Assembly (NCBI RefSeq): GCF_000982825.1
Contig: NZ_CP011047.1
Location: 3,782,001 to 3,846,000 of the forward strand
Direction: 5' to 3'
DNA length: 64,000 nucleotides
Source: Cronobacter sakazakii
GTDB lineage: Bacteria; Pseudomonadota; Gammaproteobacteria; Enterobacterales; Enterobacteriaceae
Of this stretch, positions 14,857-23,418 are shown piece by piece. The notes under the pieces were generated by a model. The model ran no database searches and had not been told where the DNA came from. It worked only from the letters and a program-made list of their open reading frames with translations. A program made the translations under genes and the position numbers. Every line of letters begins with the position of its first letter. Within the stretch, counting starts at the first letter, position 1.

Positions 14857-15303
14857 ATGCGTACTGTTTTAAATATTCTGAATTTCGTCCTGGGTGGCTT
14901 CGCCACGACGTTCTCCTGGCTGGTGGCGACGCTTGTCAGCATTATTTTTATCGTGACGCTGCCGCTGACGCGCTCCTGTTGGGAAATCACTAAACTGTCG
15001 CTATTGCCGTACGGCAATGAAGCGGTGCATGTCGATGAACTTGACCCGGCGGGCAAAAACGCCCTGCTGAACACCGGTGGCACGCTGCTGAATGTTTTCT
15101 GGCTGGTGTTTTTCGGCTGGTGGCTGTGCCTGCTGCATATCGCGACCGGCATTGCGCAGTGTGTCACTATCATCGGCATCCCGGTAGGCATCGCAAATTT
15201 TAAAATCGCCGCGATTGCGCTCTGGCCGGTTGGGCGTCGCGTCGTCTCCGTGGAAACCGCGCAGGCAGCCCGCGAAGCCAATGCCCGCCGCCGTTTCCAG
15301 TAA
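14857..15303 (+). CDS. yccF: Inner membrane protein YccF (DUF307)
   Basis: 148 residues, matching E. coli YccF from the MRTVLNILNFVLGG start onward. Three to four hydrophobic segments are visible (about 5-35, 85-115 and 115-130), and the paired YccF domains contain the GGFATTFSW and WLVFFGWWL stretches and the GIPVGIANFKIA motif. Function unknown; it is an integral inner-membrane protein. yccS starts 14 bases further on, so yccF-yccS form an operon, as in E. coli. Confidence 0.95.
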   Translation: MRTVLNILNFVLGGFATTFSWLVATLVSIIFIVTLPLTRSCWEITKLSLLPYGNEAVHVDELDPAGKNALLNTGGTLLNVFWLVFFGWWLCLLHIATGIAQCVTIIGIPVGIANFKIAAIALWPVGRRVVSVETAQAAREANARRRFQ

Positions 15304-15317
15304 AAACGGATGCGCTC

Positions 15318-17453
15318 ATGATGCTCAATCCTCTGCTTCACCGTCACGCCTGGAACAGCGCGTGGCTCACTAACGTGCGCATTTTTATCGCGCTGTGCGG
15401 GACGGCGGCGCTGCCCTGGTGGCTTGGCGAGGCGAAGCTGACTATTCCGCTGACGCTTGGCGTTGTGGCCGCAGCACTCACCGATCTCGACGACCGCCTG
15501 ACGGGACGCCTGCGCAATCTGCTGATTACGCTGGTCAGCTTTTTCATTGCCTCCGCTTCGGTGGAACTGCTGTTTCCGTGGCCGTGGCTGTTCGCCGCCG
15601 GGCTGACGGTCTCGACCATCGGTTTTATTTTGCTTGGCGGCCTCGGACAACGCTACGCGACTATCGCCTTCGGCGCGTTGCTTATCGCCATCTATACGAT
15701 GCTCGGGGTTTCACTCTATGAGCACTGGTATCAGCAGCCGCTGCTGCTGCTCGCAGGTGCGGTCTGGTACAACCTGCTGACGCTTGCCGGGCATTTGCTC
15801 TTTCCGGTGCGTCCTCTTCAGGAAAATCTCGCCCGCTGTTATGAACAGCTGGCGCACTATCTGGAAATTAAATCACGTTTTTTTGACCCGGATATCGAAG
15901 ACGAAAACCAGGTGCCGATGATGGAACTGGCGATGGCGAACAGCCAGCTGGTCGCGACATTAAACCAGACCAAAGCCTCGCTGCTCACCCGCTTGCGCGG
16001 CGACCGCGGTCAGCGCAGCACGCGCCGTACACTGCACTACTATTTTGTCGCGCAGGATATTCACGAGCGCGCCAGTTCGTCGCATATCCAGTATCAGACG
16101 CTGCGGGACACCTTCCGCTACAGTGACGTGATGTTCCGCTTCCAGCGGCTGCTTTCGATGCAATCGCAGGCGTGTCAGCAGCTCGCGCGCTCTGCGCTGC
16201 TTCGTACGCCCTATCAGCATGACCCGCGTTTTGAGCGCGCGTTTACGCACCTTGACGCCGCACTCGATCGCACCGCCGCGGCCGGTGGCTCGGCATCAGA
16301 AATTAAAGCCGTGCGCTTTCTGGTCGCGAATCTTAAGGCTATCGACGCTCAGCTCGCGACGATCGAATCAGAACAGCCGTTTACACAAGCAGATGCCAGC
16401 GGGAGCGAGCACAGCCTTGCCGATGATAGCCTGAACGGCTTTAGCGATATCTGGTTTCGCCTGACGCGTAATCTGACGCCGCAGTCCGCGCTGTTCCGCC
16501 ATGCGGTGCGGATGTCCGTTGTGCTGTGCGTGGGCTACGCCTTTATTCAGTTCACCGGGCTGAACCACGGCTACTGGATTTTGCTGACCAGCCTGTTTGT
16601 GTGCCAGCCGAACTACAACGCCACGCGACATCGCCTGACGCTGCGCATTATCGGCACCCTGGCGGGCGTGGCGGTCGGTATTCCGGTGCTTTATTTCGTG
16701 CCTTCGCTGGAAGGCCAACTGGTACTCATCGTGATTACCGGCGTGCTGTTTTTTGTGTTCCGCACAGTGCAATACGCGCACGCCACGCTGTTTATCACGC
16801 TTTTGGTCTTGCTGTGCTTTAACCTGCTGGGCGAAGGGTTTGAAGTCGCTCTGCCGCGCGTGGTGGATACGATAATCGGCTGCGCTATCGCGTGGTGTGC
16901 CGTGAGCTTTATCTGGCCCGACTGGCGTTTTCGCCGGTTGCCGGTGGTGCTGGAGCGCGCGCTTAACGCCAACTGTCGCTATCTGGATGCCATCCTTGAG
17001 CAGTACCATCAGGGGCGCGATAACCGTCTCGCGTATCGCATCGCGCGTCGCGACGCGCATAACAGCGATGCGGAGCTGGCCTCGGTGGTGTCGAACATGT
17101 CCAGTGAGCCTCGCGTCAGCGCGCAGATGCGCGAACTCGCTTTCCGCTTTCTGTGCCTGAACCACACGCTGACCAGTTATATTTCAGCTCTGGGTGCTCA
17201 CCGCGAAAAACTGACGCGCCAGGAGATCCTTTCTCTGCTGGACGACGCCGTCTGTTATGTGGATGACGCGCTCCATCATCAGCCTGCCGATGAAGCGCGA
17301 GTAGAAAACTCACTGACGCAACTGGCGCAGCGTATTGAACAGATAGAGCCGCGCCAGGAGAGTAAAGAGCCGCTGGTGCTTCAGCAAATCGGGTTGTTAA
17401 TCTCTATTTTGCCGGAAATCAGTCGACTGCAGCGTCAGCTTATTCAGGACTGA
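15318..17453 (+). CDS. yccS: Inner membrane protein YccS (FUSC family)
   Basis: 711 residues; E. coli YccS has 717. It has the duplicated fusaric-acid-resistance-like layout: about six membrane segments in residues 15-150, a long soluble helical region (about 155-385), a second cluster of membrane segments (about 390-530, with SVVLCVGYAFIQFTGLNHGY and QPNYNATRHRLTLRIIGTLAG), then a cytoplasmic C-terminal part. Members are thought to act in efflux of aromatic or toxic compounds, but no substrate is known for YccS. Two ATGs (15318, 15321) are possible. The 3' end overlaps the convergent tfoX by 10 bases. Confidence 0.95.
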   Translation: MMLNPLLHRHAWNSAWLTNVRIFIALCGTAALPWWLGEAKLTIPLTLGVVAAALTDLDDRLTGRLRNLLITLVSFFIASASVELLFPWPWLFAAGLTVSTIGFILLGGLGQRYATIAFGALLIAIYTMLGVSLYEHWYQQPLLLLAGAVWYNLLTLAGHLLFPVRPLQENLARCYEQLAHYLEIKSRFFDPDIEDENQVPMMELAMANSQLVATLNQTKASLLTRLRGDRGQRSTRRTLHYYFVAQDIHERASSSHIQYQTLRDTFRYSDVMFRFQRLLSMQSQACQQLARSALLRTPYQHDPRFERAFTHLDAALDRTAAAGGSASEIKAVRFLVANLKAIDAQLATIESEQPFTQADASGSEHSLADDSLNGFSDIWFRLTRNLTPQSALFRHAVRMSVVLCVGYAFIQFTGLNHGYWILLTSLFVCQPNYNATRHRLTLRIIGTLAGVAVGIPVLYFVPSLEGQLVLIVITGVLFFVFRTVQYAHATLFITLLVLLCFNLLGEGFEVALPRVVDTIIGCAIAWCAVSFIWPDWRFRRLPVVLERALNANCRYLDAILEQYHQGRDNRLAYRIARRDAHNSDAELASVVSNMSSEPRVSAQMRELAFRFLCLNHTLTSYISALGAHREKLTRQEILSLLDDAVCYVDDALHHQPADEARVENSLTQLAQRIEQIEPRQESKEPLVLQQIGLLISILPEISRLQRQLIQD

Positions 17454-18058
17454 TTTTGCACCGAAAGCTGCATAAACCACTCCAGCAGCTCCTCGCGAAT
17501 GTGCACAGGTAACGCTGCTTCATGGGTGCCGATGATGGCACCCTGAAGCGCATACAATACTTGCAGACTGAGATTTTTCCGGGCTTTGCGCAGCTTAAGC
17601 CAGCACTCTTTCGCACCGTATGCGCAGAGCGTTTCCACATCGCGTATTCCCGCTTCCCACAATGAGACTTCCAGCTGAACATTGAGATTGGGCAGATCTT
17701 TGACCCGCCGCTCGCGGGCACGCTCGTTTTTTTCCGCCTGCGCGCAGGCCAGCGCCATTCGTGCGTGATCGCGCAGCAAGGAGGGTGAATTCCAGAGCGT
17801 GTCATCTACAAGATAATAATTGAGGCTGATATGACGGCCGCGTCGGGTACAGACCAGCATCGGCGGATTGTGGGCGTGCTGGTAGTCACGACTCTCATTG
17901 CTGGCGCGCAGGTATAGTTTTCCTCCTGCCAGCATGGCGAACACGGCGTCATCAATGGCAAGGCTATAGCCGCCAAACAGTGAACGATGGGTAACATTTC
18001 CCAAAGATGAAAGTGTATTCTGCACCCGAACCAGCGTGTCAGACGAAGATTTATCCAT
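17444..18058 (-). CDS. tfoX: TfoX/Sxy family competence regulator
   Basis: 204 residues; E. coli Sxy has 209. An N-terminal TfoX domain (about 15-100: NVTHRSLFGGYSLAIDDAVF and GGKLYLRAS) is followed by a C-terminal helix-hairpin-like TfoX domain (about 110-190: VKDLPNLN, ETLCAYGAKECWLKLR). With CRP, Sxy switches on genes with CRP-S promoters for DNA uptake and type IV pili. In E. coli sxy is itself CRP-dependent. Here the 217-base gap to sulA holds both promoters; I see no clear CRP site in it. The tail overlaps yccS. Confidence 0.95.
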   Translation of the reverse strand: MDKSSSDTLVRVQNTLSSLGNVTHRSLFGGYSLAIDDAVFAMLAGGKLYLRASNESRDYQHAHNPPMLVCTRRGRHISLNYYLVDDTLWNSPSLLRDHARMALACAQAEKNERARERRVKDLPNLNVQLEVSLWEAGIRDVETLCAYGAKECWLKLRKARKNLSLQVLYALQGAIIGTHEAALPVHIREELLEWFMQLSVQNQS

Positions 18059-18235
18059 GATTATTCCTTTTATATCAAACAGTAATGGATGAAAAATTCC
18101 ATTAGCGTTTCCCTTAACAGGAACATATGAAAGTTGTGCGCCGTGAGCAATCCGAATTTTGTTTTAAGTGGAACGAGATGCGAAATTTGCGAGATGCTTT
18201 CCGAAATTTCGATTGATCTTTGGTCGCGCCAGCAT

Positions 18236-18255
18236 TACTGTATATGCATACAGTA
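18236..18255. promoter_or_regulatory. LexA operator of sulA
   Basis: TACTGTATATGCATACAGTA: CTG-N10-CAG with both flanks (TA..TA) matching the consensus, 20 bases before the sulA start. A close match to the strong E. coli sulA SOS box. Confidence 0.97.
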
Positions 18256-18275
18256 ACTAGCGAGGCTGGACCTTT

Positions 18276-18782
18276 ATGTACTCTTCTCATCAAAATCGCG
18301 CGTATGGCTCACGTCGTCTGGCAAAAGAAACGGCGGGCGCTTTGGCTCAGGCGGAAACCCGAGGCCTGATCAGTGAAGTGATGTACAACGAAGACCAGCC
18401 GTGGATGACGCAACTGGTCCTGCTGCCGCTCTTGCAGCAGCTCGGGCAGCAATCCCGCTGGCAGCTCTGGCTGACTCCGCAGCAACGTCTTAGCCGTGAA
18501 TGGGTGGAATCCGCTGGTTTGCCGCTGACCAAAGTGATGCAAGTCAGCCAGATGAACCCGCAGGTTACGCTTGATTCTATGATCCGTGCGCTGGAAACCG
18601 GCAACTACAGCGTGGTAATTGCCTGGCTGCATGACGATCTAACGGATGATGAACATCGCCGTCTGACTGCAGCGGCCGAGAAAGGTAACGCCATGGGTTT
18701 TTTAATGCGTCCTGTTCAACCCTCTCTGCCGGGTGACCGACCACGTTCTGCCTTAAGAATTCACTCTGGCATGGTGCATTAA
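18276..18782 (+). CDS. sulA: SOS cell division inhibitor SulA
   Basis: 168 residues; E. coli SulA has 169. The conserved FtsZ-binding core is present (EDQPWMTQLVLLPLLQQLGQ, RWQLWLTPQQRLSREWV, ALETGNYSVVIAWLHDDL). SulA binds FtsZ and blocks division while DNA is damaged, and Lon removes it afterwards. A consensus LexA operator overlaps the promoter. The C-terminus ends IHSGMVH where E. coli ends IHSNLYH, as I remember it; this tail is the Lon recognition tag, and the terminal His is kept but the preceding Tyr is Val. The neighbour ompA is the usual one. Confidence 0.97.
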   Translation: MYSSHQNRAYGSRRLAKETAGALAQAETRGLISEVMYNEDQPWMTQLVLLPLLQQLGQQSRWQLWLTPQQRLSREWVESAGLPLTKVMQVSQMNPQVTLDSMIRALETGNYSVVIAWLHDDLTDDEHRRLTAAAEKGNAMGFLMRPVQPSLPGDRPRSALRIHSGMVH

Positions 18783-18970
18783 TCTTTTTTAGGATAATTC
18801 CTGGTAATTTTTTGTGCATGTCTCTTTATCAGAAGCGATAGTGGTGAATGAACGGCCAGACGGGCACTCACGTCCGCTTTCGCACTTTACGAGCGATTAA
18901 AATTTCCTCAAAAATGTTAAATTTTGCTTTCGCAAGTTGTTTTTTTTCATATGCCTGACGGACTTCACAC

Positions 18971-18998
18971 TTGTAAGTTTTCAACTACGTTGTAGACT
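18971..18998 (+). promoter_or_regulatory. ompA promoter
   Basis: TTGTAA (18971-18976) and TAGACT (18993-18998) with a 16-base spacer, in a block (cacttgtaagttttcaacta) conserved with the E. coli ompA promoter. The start would be near 19006. The AT-rich run upstream (18896-18950) may act as an UP element. The rest of 18783-18970 shows no gene. Confidence 0.75.
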
Positions 18999-19005
18999 TT
19001 ACCTC

Positions 19006-19138
19006 GCTAGGGTGCTCATCAATAAACCGACATTATCGGTAGAGTAACCATTGAGCTATACCCCGGTGAAGGATTTAACCGTGAACTTTTCCCAAGGAAA
19101 AGCGCATGGCCTTTTTGGATGATAACGAGGCGCAAAAA
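19006..19138 (+). promoter_or_regulatory. ompA long 5' leader with in-frame upstream ATG
   Basis: About 133 bases of untranslated leader, as in E. coli, where hairpins in this segment stabilise the ompA message. The conserved blocks ATCGGTAGAGT, CCCCGGTGAAGGATTTAACC and TTTTGGATGATAACGAGG are visible, the last covering the ribosome site to which the sRNA MicA pairs. An upstream ATG at 19106 with its own AAGGAAA has no stop before the ompA ATG and is in frame with it; in E. coli, as I recall, the same leader frame closes after five codons. Confidence 0.7.
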
Positions 19139-20182
19139 ATGAAAAAGACAGCTATCGCGATTGCAGTGGCACTGGCTGGCTTCGCTACCGTAGCGCAGGC
19201 CGCACCGAAAGATAACACCTGGTACGCAGGTGGCAAACTGGGTTGGTCCCAGTTTCACGATACCGGCTTTATCCCTAACGACGGCCCGACTCACGAAAGC
19301 CAGCTGGGCGCAGGCGCGTTCGGTGGTTACCAGGTTAACCCGTACGTTGGTTTCGAAATGGGCTACGACTGGCTGGGCCGCATGCCGTATAAAGGCGACA
19401 CTGTAAACGGCGCTTTCAAAGCTCAGGGCGTACAGCTGACCGCTAAACTGGGTTACCCGGTAACCGACGACCTGGACGTATACACCCGTCTGGGCGGCAT
19501 GGTATGGCGTGCTGACTCCTCTTCTAACATCGGCGGCGACGACCACGACACCGGCGTTTCTCCGGTATTCGCTGGCGGCGTTGAGTGGGCGATGACCCGC
19601 GATATCGCTACCCGTCTGGAATACCAGTGGGTTAACAACATTGGTGACGCGCAGACTGTTGGCGCTCGTCCGGACAACGGTATGCTGAGCGTAGGTGTTT
19701 CCTACCGTTTCGGTCAGCAGGAAGATGCAGCTCCGGTTGTAGCTCCGGCTCCGGCTCCGGCTCCGGAAGTACAGACCAAGCACTTCACCCTGAAGTCTGA
19801 CGTTCTGTTCAACTTCAACAAAGCGACCCTGAAACCGGAAGGTCAGCAGGCGCTGGATCAGCTGTACTCTCAGCTGAGCAACCTGGATCCGAAAGACGGT
19901 TCCGTCGTGGTTCTGGGCTTCACCGACCGTATCGGTTCTGACGCTTACAACCAGGGTCTGTCCGAGAAACGTGCTCAGTCTGTTGTTGACTACCTGATCT
20001 CCAAAGGTATCCCGTCCAACAAGATCTCCGCACGTGGTATGGGCGAATCCAATCCGGTCACTGGCAACACCTGTGACAACGTGAAACCTCGCGCTGCTCT
20101 GATCGAGTGCCTGGGTCCGGATCGTCGCGTAGAGATCGAAGTTAAAGGCGTTAAAGACGTTGTAACTCAGCCGCAGGCTTAA
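19139..20182 (+). CDS. ompA: Outer membrane protein A
   Basis: 347 residues from ATG 19139 (ribosome site GAGG eight bases upstream). Signal peptide MKKTAIAIAVALAGFATVAQA, then an eight-stranded beta barrel starting APKDNTWYAGGKLGWSQ, a Pro-Ala linker (APVVAPAPAPAPEVQ) and the periplasmic OmpA domain (about 205-335), with the peptidoglycan-binding pattern NQGLSEKRAQSVVDYL. It anchors the outer membrane to peptidoglycan and is a phage receptor and adhesin. Codon use is clearly that of a highly expressed gene (CTG, GTT, CGT). An in-frame upstream ATG at 19106 could add 11 residues; the signal peptide argues for 19139. Confidence 0.98.
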   Translation: MKKTAIAIAVALAGFATVAQAAPKDNTWYAGGKLGWSQFHDTGFIPNDGPTHESQLGAGAFGGYQVNPYVGFEMGYDWLGRMPYKGDTVNGAFKAQGVQLTAKLGYPVTDDLDVYTRLGGMVWRADSSSNIGGDDHDTGVSPVFAGGVEWAMTRDIATRLEYQWVNNIGDAQTVGARPDNGMLSVGVSYRFGQQEDAAPVVAPAPAPAPEVQTKHFTLKSDVLFNFNKATLKPEGQQALDQLYSQLSNLDPKDGSVVVLGFTDRIGSDAYNQGLSEKRAQSVVDYLISKGIPSNKISARGMGESNPVTGNTCDNVKPRAALIECLGPDRRVEIEVKGVKDVVTQPQA

Positions 20183-20195
20183 GTTAAACGTTTAG

Positions 20196-20222
20196 AAAAA
20201 CCCCGCTACGGCGGGGTTTTTT
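20196..20222 (+). terminator. Terminator of ompA
   Basis: A5 - CCCCGC - TACG - GCGGGG - T6: perfect stem with a UNCG-class loop, 14 bases after the stop. Confidence 0.95.
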
Positions 20223-20366
20223 GTTGGCCGGAAATCTTGTCATTTGGATTGAATTTCTGATGAGATGCGCTTAAGCGCATTATTTCCTTTTACAGCCAGA
20301 AGTAATTTCTCTGCTGCATGTAGTAGCAAAAAATAACCGCCTCGCCCTCTCATGAGCCTTCTCGGG

Positions 20367-20822
20367 TTACTCTTTCTTCCCCAGCAATGCCTGTAAATCC
20401 TGTTTCAGCGTCGACATATGGTTTTCATATTTCTCTTTGCGCTCGGCGTCTTCAATCAGTTGCACGATTGTTTCTGAAAGCGTGATGCCGCGGCGCTGCG
20501 CAAGGCCTGCGAGACGCTGCCAGACCATAAATTCCAGGTCGATGGATTTTTTACGGGTATGCTGATGCTCAGCATTAAAATGCCGCTTACGACGGGCGCG
20601 AATCGTCTGTTTCAGGCGGTTTTGCAGCGCCGGGTTCATATGCTGATCAATCCAGCCCAGCACTCTTACCGGTTCGTTTTCCATACCCAGCAAGAGATCC
20701 ACCGCCTCTTTCGCGGCGCTGGCTTCAACATACCGGGTGATCAGCTCGCCTTCGCGATGCTTTTTCACCAGATATTTCCACTTCCAGCCGCTTTCCAGAT
20801 TTTCGAGTTGTTGGTATTTCAT
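20367..20822 (-). CDS. matP: Ter macrodomain organiser MatP
   Basis: 151 residues; E. coli MatP has 150. A basic helical N-terminal domain (MKYQQLENLESGWKWKYLVKKH) is followed by the ribbon-helix-helix region (about 90-130: RKKSIDLEFMVWQRL, RGITLSETIVQLIEDAERK) and a C-terminal coiled coil (130-150) that forms tetramers. MatP binds matS sites throughout the Ter region, counters MukBEF and links the terminus to the divisome through ZapB. I looked for GTGAC-N3-GTCAC matS sites in the window by eye and found none, but this search was not exhaustive. Confidence 0.97.
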   Translation of the reverse strand: MKYQQLENLESGWKWKYLVKKHREGELITRYVEASAAKEAVDLLLGMENEPVRVLGWIDQHMNPALQNRLKQTIRARRKRHFNAEHQHTRKKSIDLEFMVWQRLAGLAQRRGITLSETIVQLIEDAERKEKYENHMSTLKQDLQALLGKKE

Positions 20823-21005
20823 TGCGATCTCAGGATGACCGTGTAACTCATTTCAGGATAACAGTTTTTTTTCGATTCGCTGAGGGGAAATAAACGTCTG
20901 TGACGCATGGGGAGATTCTGCGGGGCAATAGTGGCATTTCCGGTGTGTTGATCCGCCCATTACGCTATAATCTCGCCTTTTACATCTGACTAAAAAACCT
21001 CGACA

Positions 21006-22763
21006 TTGACCATTAACAGACTTACATCACAAGCGCTTGTACCCGATACGGAGACCTTCCGGTCCCGCTTTGCTGAAATGGATGCCGGTTTTGCAGACGC
21101 GCTTGATTTTGAGGCGCTTCAACCTCGCCTTCACGACGGACTGAGCCAGCTGTGCGCGCCACGTCCTGTAAATGATTTCATGCTGGTTAAGGCTGACGAA
21201 GAGAAGCCTTTGCTGGAGCTTATCGCCAGTACCGCGAAAGCATTACTGCCGCATCAGTCAGAACTGGTCGGCGGTCATTATCGTATTGAAAACCAGAGCG
21301 TGACGCTGACACCACCGAATGCGACACCGGGCGATTTCGCCGTGCAGCGCGATGTGGTTGTCGCTACCTGGGCTGATGCGGGCGAGCTGTTTGGCTGTGT
21401 CAGACAGTTTGCAGGCCAGATTTCGCTTGAGCCGGGCCTGGTACATAAAGCCAACGGCGGCATTCTGGTCGTGCCGCTGAAAACACTGCTTCTGCAGCCG
21501 CTCTTGTGGCTGCGTCTGAAGCAGATGGTCGTCACGAAACGCTTCGACTGGGTCGCTCCGGACGAGACCCGCCCGCTGCCGGTGTCTGTTCCTTCTCTGC
21601 CTCTTGACCTTCGCGTCGTGCTGGTAGGCGATCGCGAATCACTGGCGGATTTCCAGGAGATGGAGCCCGTACTCGCGCAGCAGGCTATCTACAGCGAATA
21701 TGAAGACGACCTGCAAATCGCTGACGAAGACGATATCGCGCTCTGGTGCAGTTGGGTCTGCGCGCAGGCCGCCCAGCTTGCGCTGCCCGCACCGGCATAC
21801 GACGCCTGGCCCCTTATCATTCGTGAAGCCGTGCGCTATACGGGTGACCAGGAAACGTTGCCGCTCGATCCGCTCTGGATGGCGCGTCAGTTAACTGAAG
21901 TGGCCGCCTTTTGCGACGGCGCGACATTCACCGCAGCGCAATTTTCTGAGATGCTCGCGCGCCGCGCCTGGCGTGAAGGGTATCTCGCAGAGCGTATGCA
22001 GGATGAAATTCTGCTCGGCCAGCTGCTGGTCGAAACCGAAGGCGAGCGCATCGGTCAGATTAACGCGCTCTCGGTGGTGGAATTTCCTGGGCATCCGCGC
22101 GCGTTTGGCGAGCCATCGCGCATCAGTTGCGTGGTGCATATTGGCGACGGCGAATTTACCGATATCGAGCGCAAGGCTGAACTCGGCGGCAATATCCACG
22201 CCAAAGGCATGATGATCATGCAGGCGTTTCTGATGGCTGAGCTGGATCTGGAGCAACAGATGCCCTTCTCTGCCTCGCTGACGTTTGAGCAGTCCTATAG
22301 CGAAGTGGACGGCGACAGCGCCTCAATGGCCGAGCTGTGCGCGCTTATCAGCGCGCTGGCCAATGCGCCGCTCACTCAGCAGATTGCTATTACCGGCTCC
22401 GTGGACCAGTTTGGCCGCGCGCAGCCGGTCGGCGGGCTGAATGAAAAAATCGAAGGCTTCTTCACCGTCTGTCAGGCCCGTGGCTTAACGGGCAAACAGG
22501 GCGTGATTATTCCTTCCGCTAACGTGCGTCATTTATCGCTGAATCAGGCGATTCTGGACGCGGTCGATCAGGGGCAGTTTTCCATCTGGGCGATTGATGA
22601 TGTCACAGATGCGCTACCCTTATTAACGACTCTCCCGTGGGATGGCGAAGGCCAGACGACACTGCTTGGGGTTATCGGCGAGCGAATCGCGCAGGCGACG
22701 CAGCAGGATATTCGTCAGCGTCCGTGGCCGTTACGCTGGATGAACTGGTTTAACCACAACTGA
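21006..22763 (+). CDS. ycbZ: Lon-like protease YcbZ (LonB family)
   Basis: 585 residues; E. coli YcbZ has 586. The start is TTG (21006, ttgaccatt), as far as I recall also the case in E. coli; a TATAAT lies at 20966. The N-terminal two thirds resemble a degenerate AAA-like region (GLVHKANGGILVVPLKTLL, PLDLRVVLVGDRESL). The C-terminal third is a Lon proteolytic domain with the catalytic serine in EVDGDSASMAELCA and the lysine in QPVGGLNEKIEGF, plus the typical GRIGQINALSV-like entry (GERIGQINALSVVEFPGHPRA split). No Walker A is evident. Substrates are unknown. It lies upstream of fabA, and its stop codon falls within the fabA FadR operator. Confidence 0.94.
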   Translation: MTINRLTSQALVPDTETFRSRFAEMDAGFADALDFEALQPRLHDGLSQLCAPRPVNDFMLVKADEEKPLLELIASTAKALLPHQSELVGGHYRIENQSVTLTPPNATPGDFAVQRDVVVATWADAGELFGCVRQFAGQISLEPGLVHKANGGILVVPLKTLLLQPLLWLRLKQMVVTKRFDWVAPDETRPLPVSVPSLPLDLRVVLVGDRESLADFQEMEPVLAQQAIYSEYEDDLQIADEDDIALWCSWVCAQAAQLALPAPAYDAWPLIIREAVRYTGDQETLPLDPLWMARQLTEVAAFCDGATFTAAQFSEMLARRAWREGYLAERMQDEILLGQLLVETEGERIGQINALSVVEFPGHPRAFGEPSRISCVVHIGDGEFTDIERKAELGGNIHAKGMMIMQAFLMAELDLEQQMPFSASLTFEQSYSEVDGDSASMAELCALISALANAPLTQQIAITGSVDQFGRAQPVGGLNEKIEGFFTVCQARGLTGKQGVIIPSANVRHLSLNQAILDAVDQGQFSIWAIDDVTDALPLLTTLPWDGEGQTTLLGVIGERIAQATQQDIRQRPWPLRWMNWFNHN

Positions 22764-22774
22764 TCGGACTTGTT
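22758..22774. promoter_or_regulatory. FadR operator of fabA
   Basis: AACTGATCGGACTTGTT matches the FadR consensus (AACTGGTCNGACNTGTT) at all but one fixed position. FadR bound here activates fabA in E. coli. It overlaps the ycbZ stop codon. Confidence 0.88.
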
Positions 22775-22775
22775 C

Positions 22776-22793
22776 AGCGTACACGTGTTAGCT
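22776..22793. promoter_or_regulatory. FabR operator of fabA
   Basis: AGCGTACACGTGTTAGCT, the FabR palindrome known from the fabA and fabB promoters, lies one base after the FadR site and 38 bases before the fabA start. FabR represses unsaturated fatty acid synthesis. Confidence 0.88.
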
Positions 22794-22831
22794 AACCTGC
22801 GGGCTTCACTAAAATAAGGCATACTGAGAAC

Positions 22832-23350
22832 ATGGTAGACAAACGCGAATCCTATACGAAAGAAGACCTTCTTGCCTCCGGGCGCGGCGAGCTGTTCGGC
22901 GCGAACGGCCCACAACTGCCGGCACCCAACATGTTAATGATGGACCGCGTGGTGAAAATGACCGAAACCGGCGGTAACTTTGATAAGGGTTACGTGGAAG
23001 CGGAACTGGATATCAACCCGGATATGTGGTTCTTTGGCTGCCATTTCATCGGCGATCCGGTAATGCCAGGCTGCCTCGGCCTTGACGCTATGTGGCAGCT
23101 GGTCGGCTTCTACTTAGGCTGGCTGGGCGGCGAAGGTAAAGGCCGCGCGCTGGGCGTGGGCGAAGTGAAATTTACGGGTCAGGTACTGCCGAGTGCGAAA
23201 AAAGTGACCTATCGCATTCACTTCAAACGCGTAGTCAACCGCCGTCTGGTAATGGGCATTGCCGATGGCGAAGTGCTGGTTGACGGCAAACAGATCTACA
23301 CCGCGACTGACCTGAAAGTGGGCCTGTTCCAGGACACCTCCGCTTTCTGA
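22832..23350 (+). CDS. fabA: 3-hydroxydecanoyl-ACP dehydratase/isomerase FabA
   Basis: 172 residues, identical in length to E. coli FabA and nearly so in sequence. The catalytic histidine H71 lies in GCHFIGDPVMPG and the catalytic aspartate D85 in CLGLDAMW (hot-dog fold dimer). It dehydrates 3-hydroxydecanoyl-ACP and isomerises the product to the cis-3 form, the branch point to unsaturated fatty acids. FadR and FabR operators in tandem upstream show the usual dual control. A terminator follows at 23378, shared in part with the convergent rmf. Confidence 0.98.
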   Translation: MVDKRESYTKEDLLASGRGELFGANGPQLPAPNMLMMDRVVKMTETGGNFDKGYVEAELDINPDMWFFGCHFIGDPVMPGCLGLDAMWQLVGFYLGWLGGEGKGRALGVGEVKFTGQVLPSAKKVTYRIHFKRVVNRRLVMGIADGEVLVDGKQIYTATDLKVGLFQDTSAF

Positions 23351-23377
23351 TAGCTTTTCTCAGCATTCAGAAAGGCG

Positions 23378-23406
23378 AAACCTCCGCATAGCGGAGGTTT
23401 CTTTTT
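23378..23406 (+). terminator. Terminator of fabA
   Basis: AAACCTCCGC - ATA - GCGGAGGTTT - CTTTTT. The reverse reading lacks a good T run, so it serves mainly fabA. Confidence 0.92.
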
Positions 23407-23418
23407 AAAGAGACAAGC

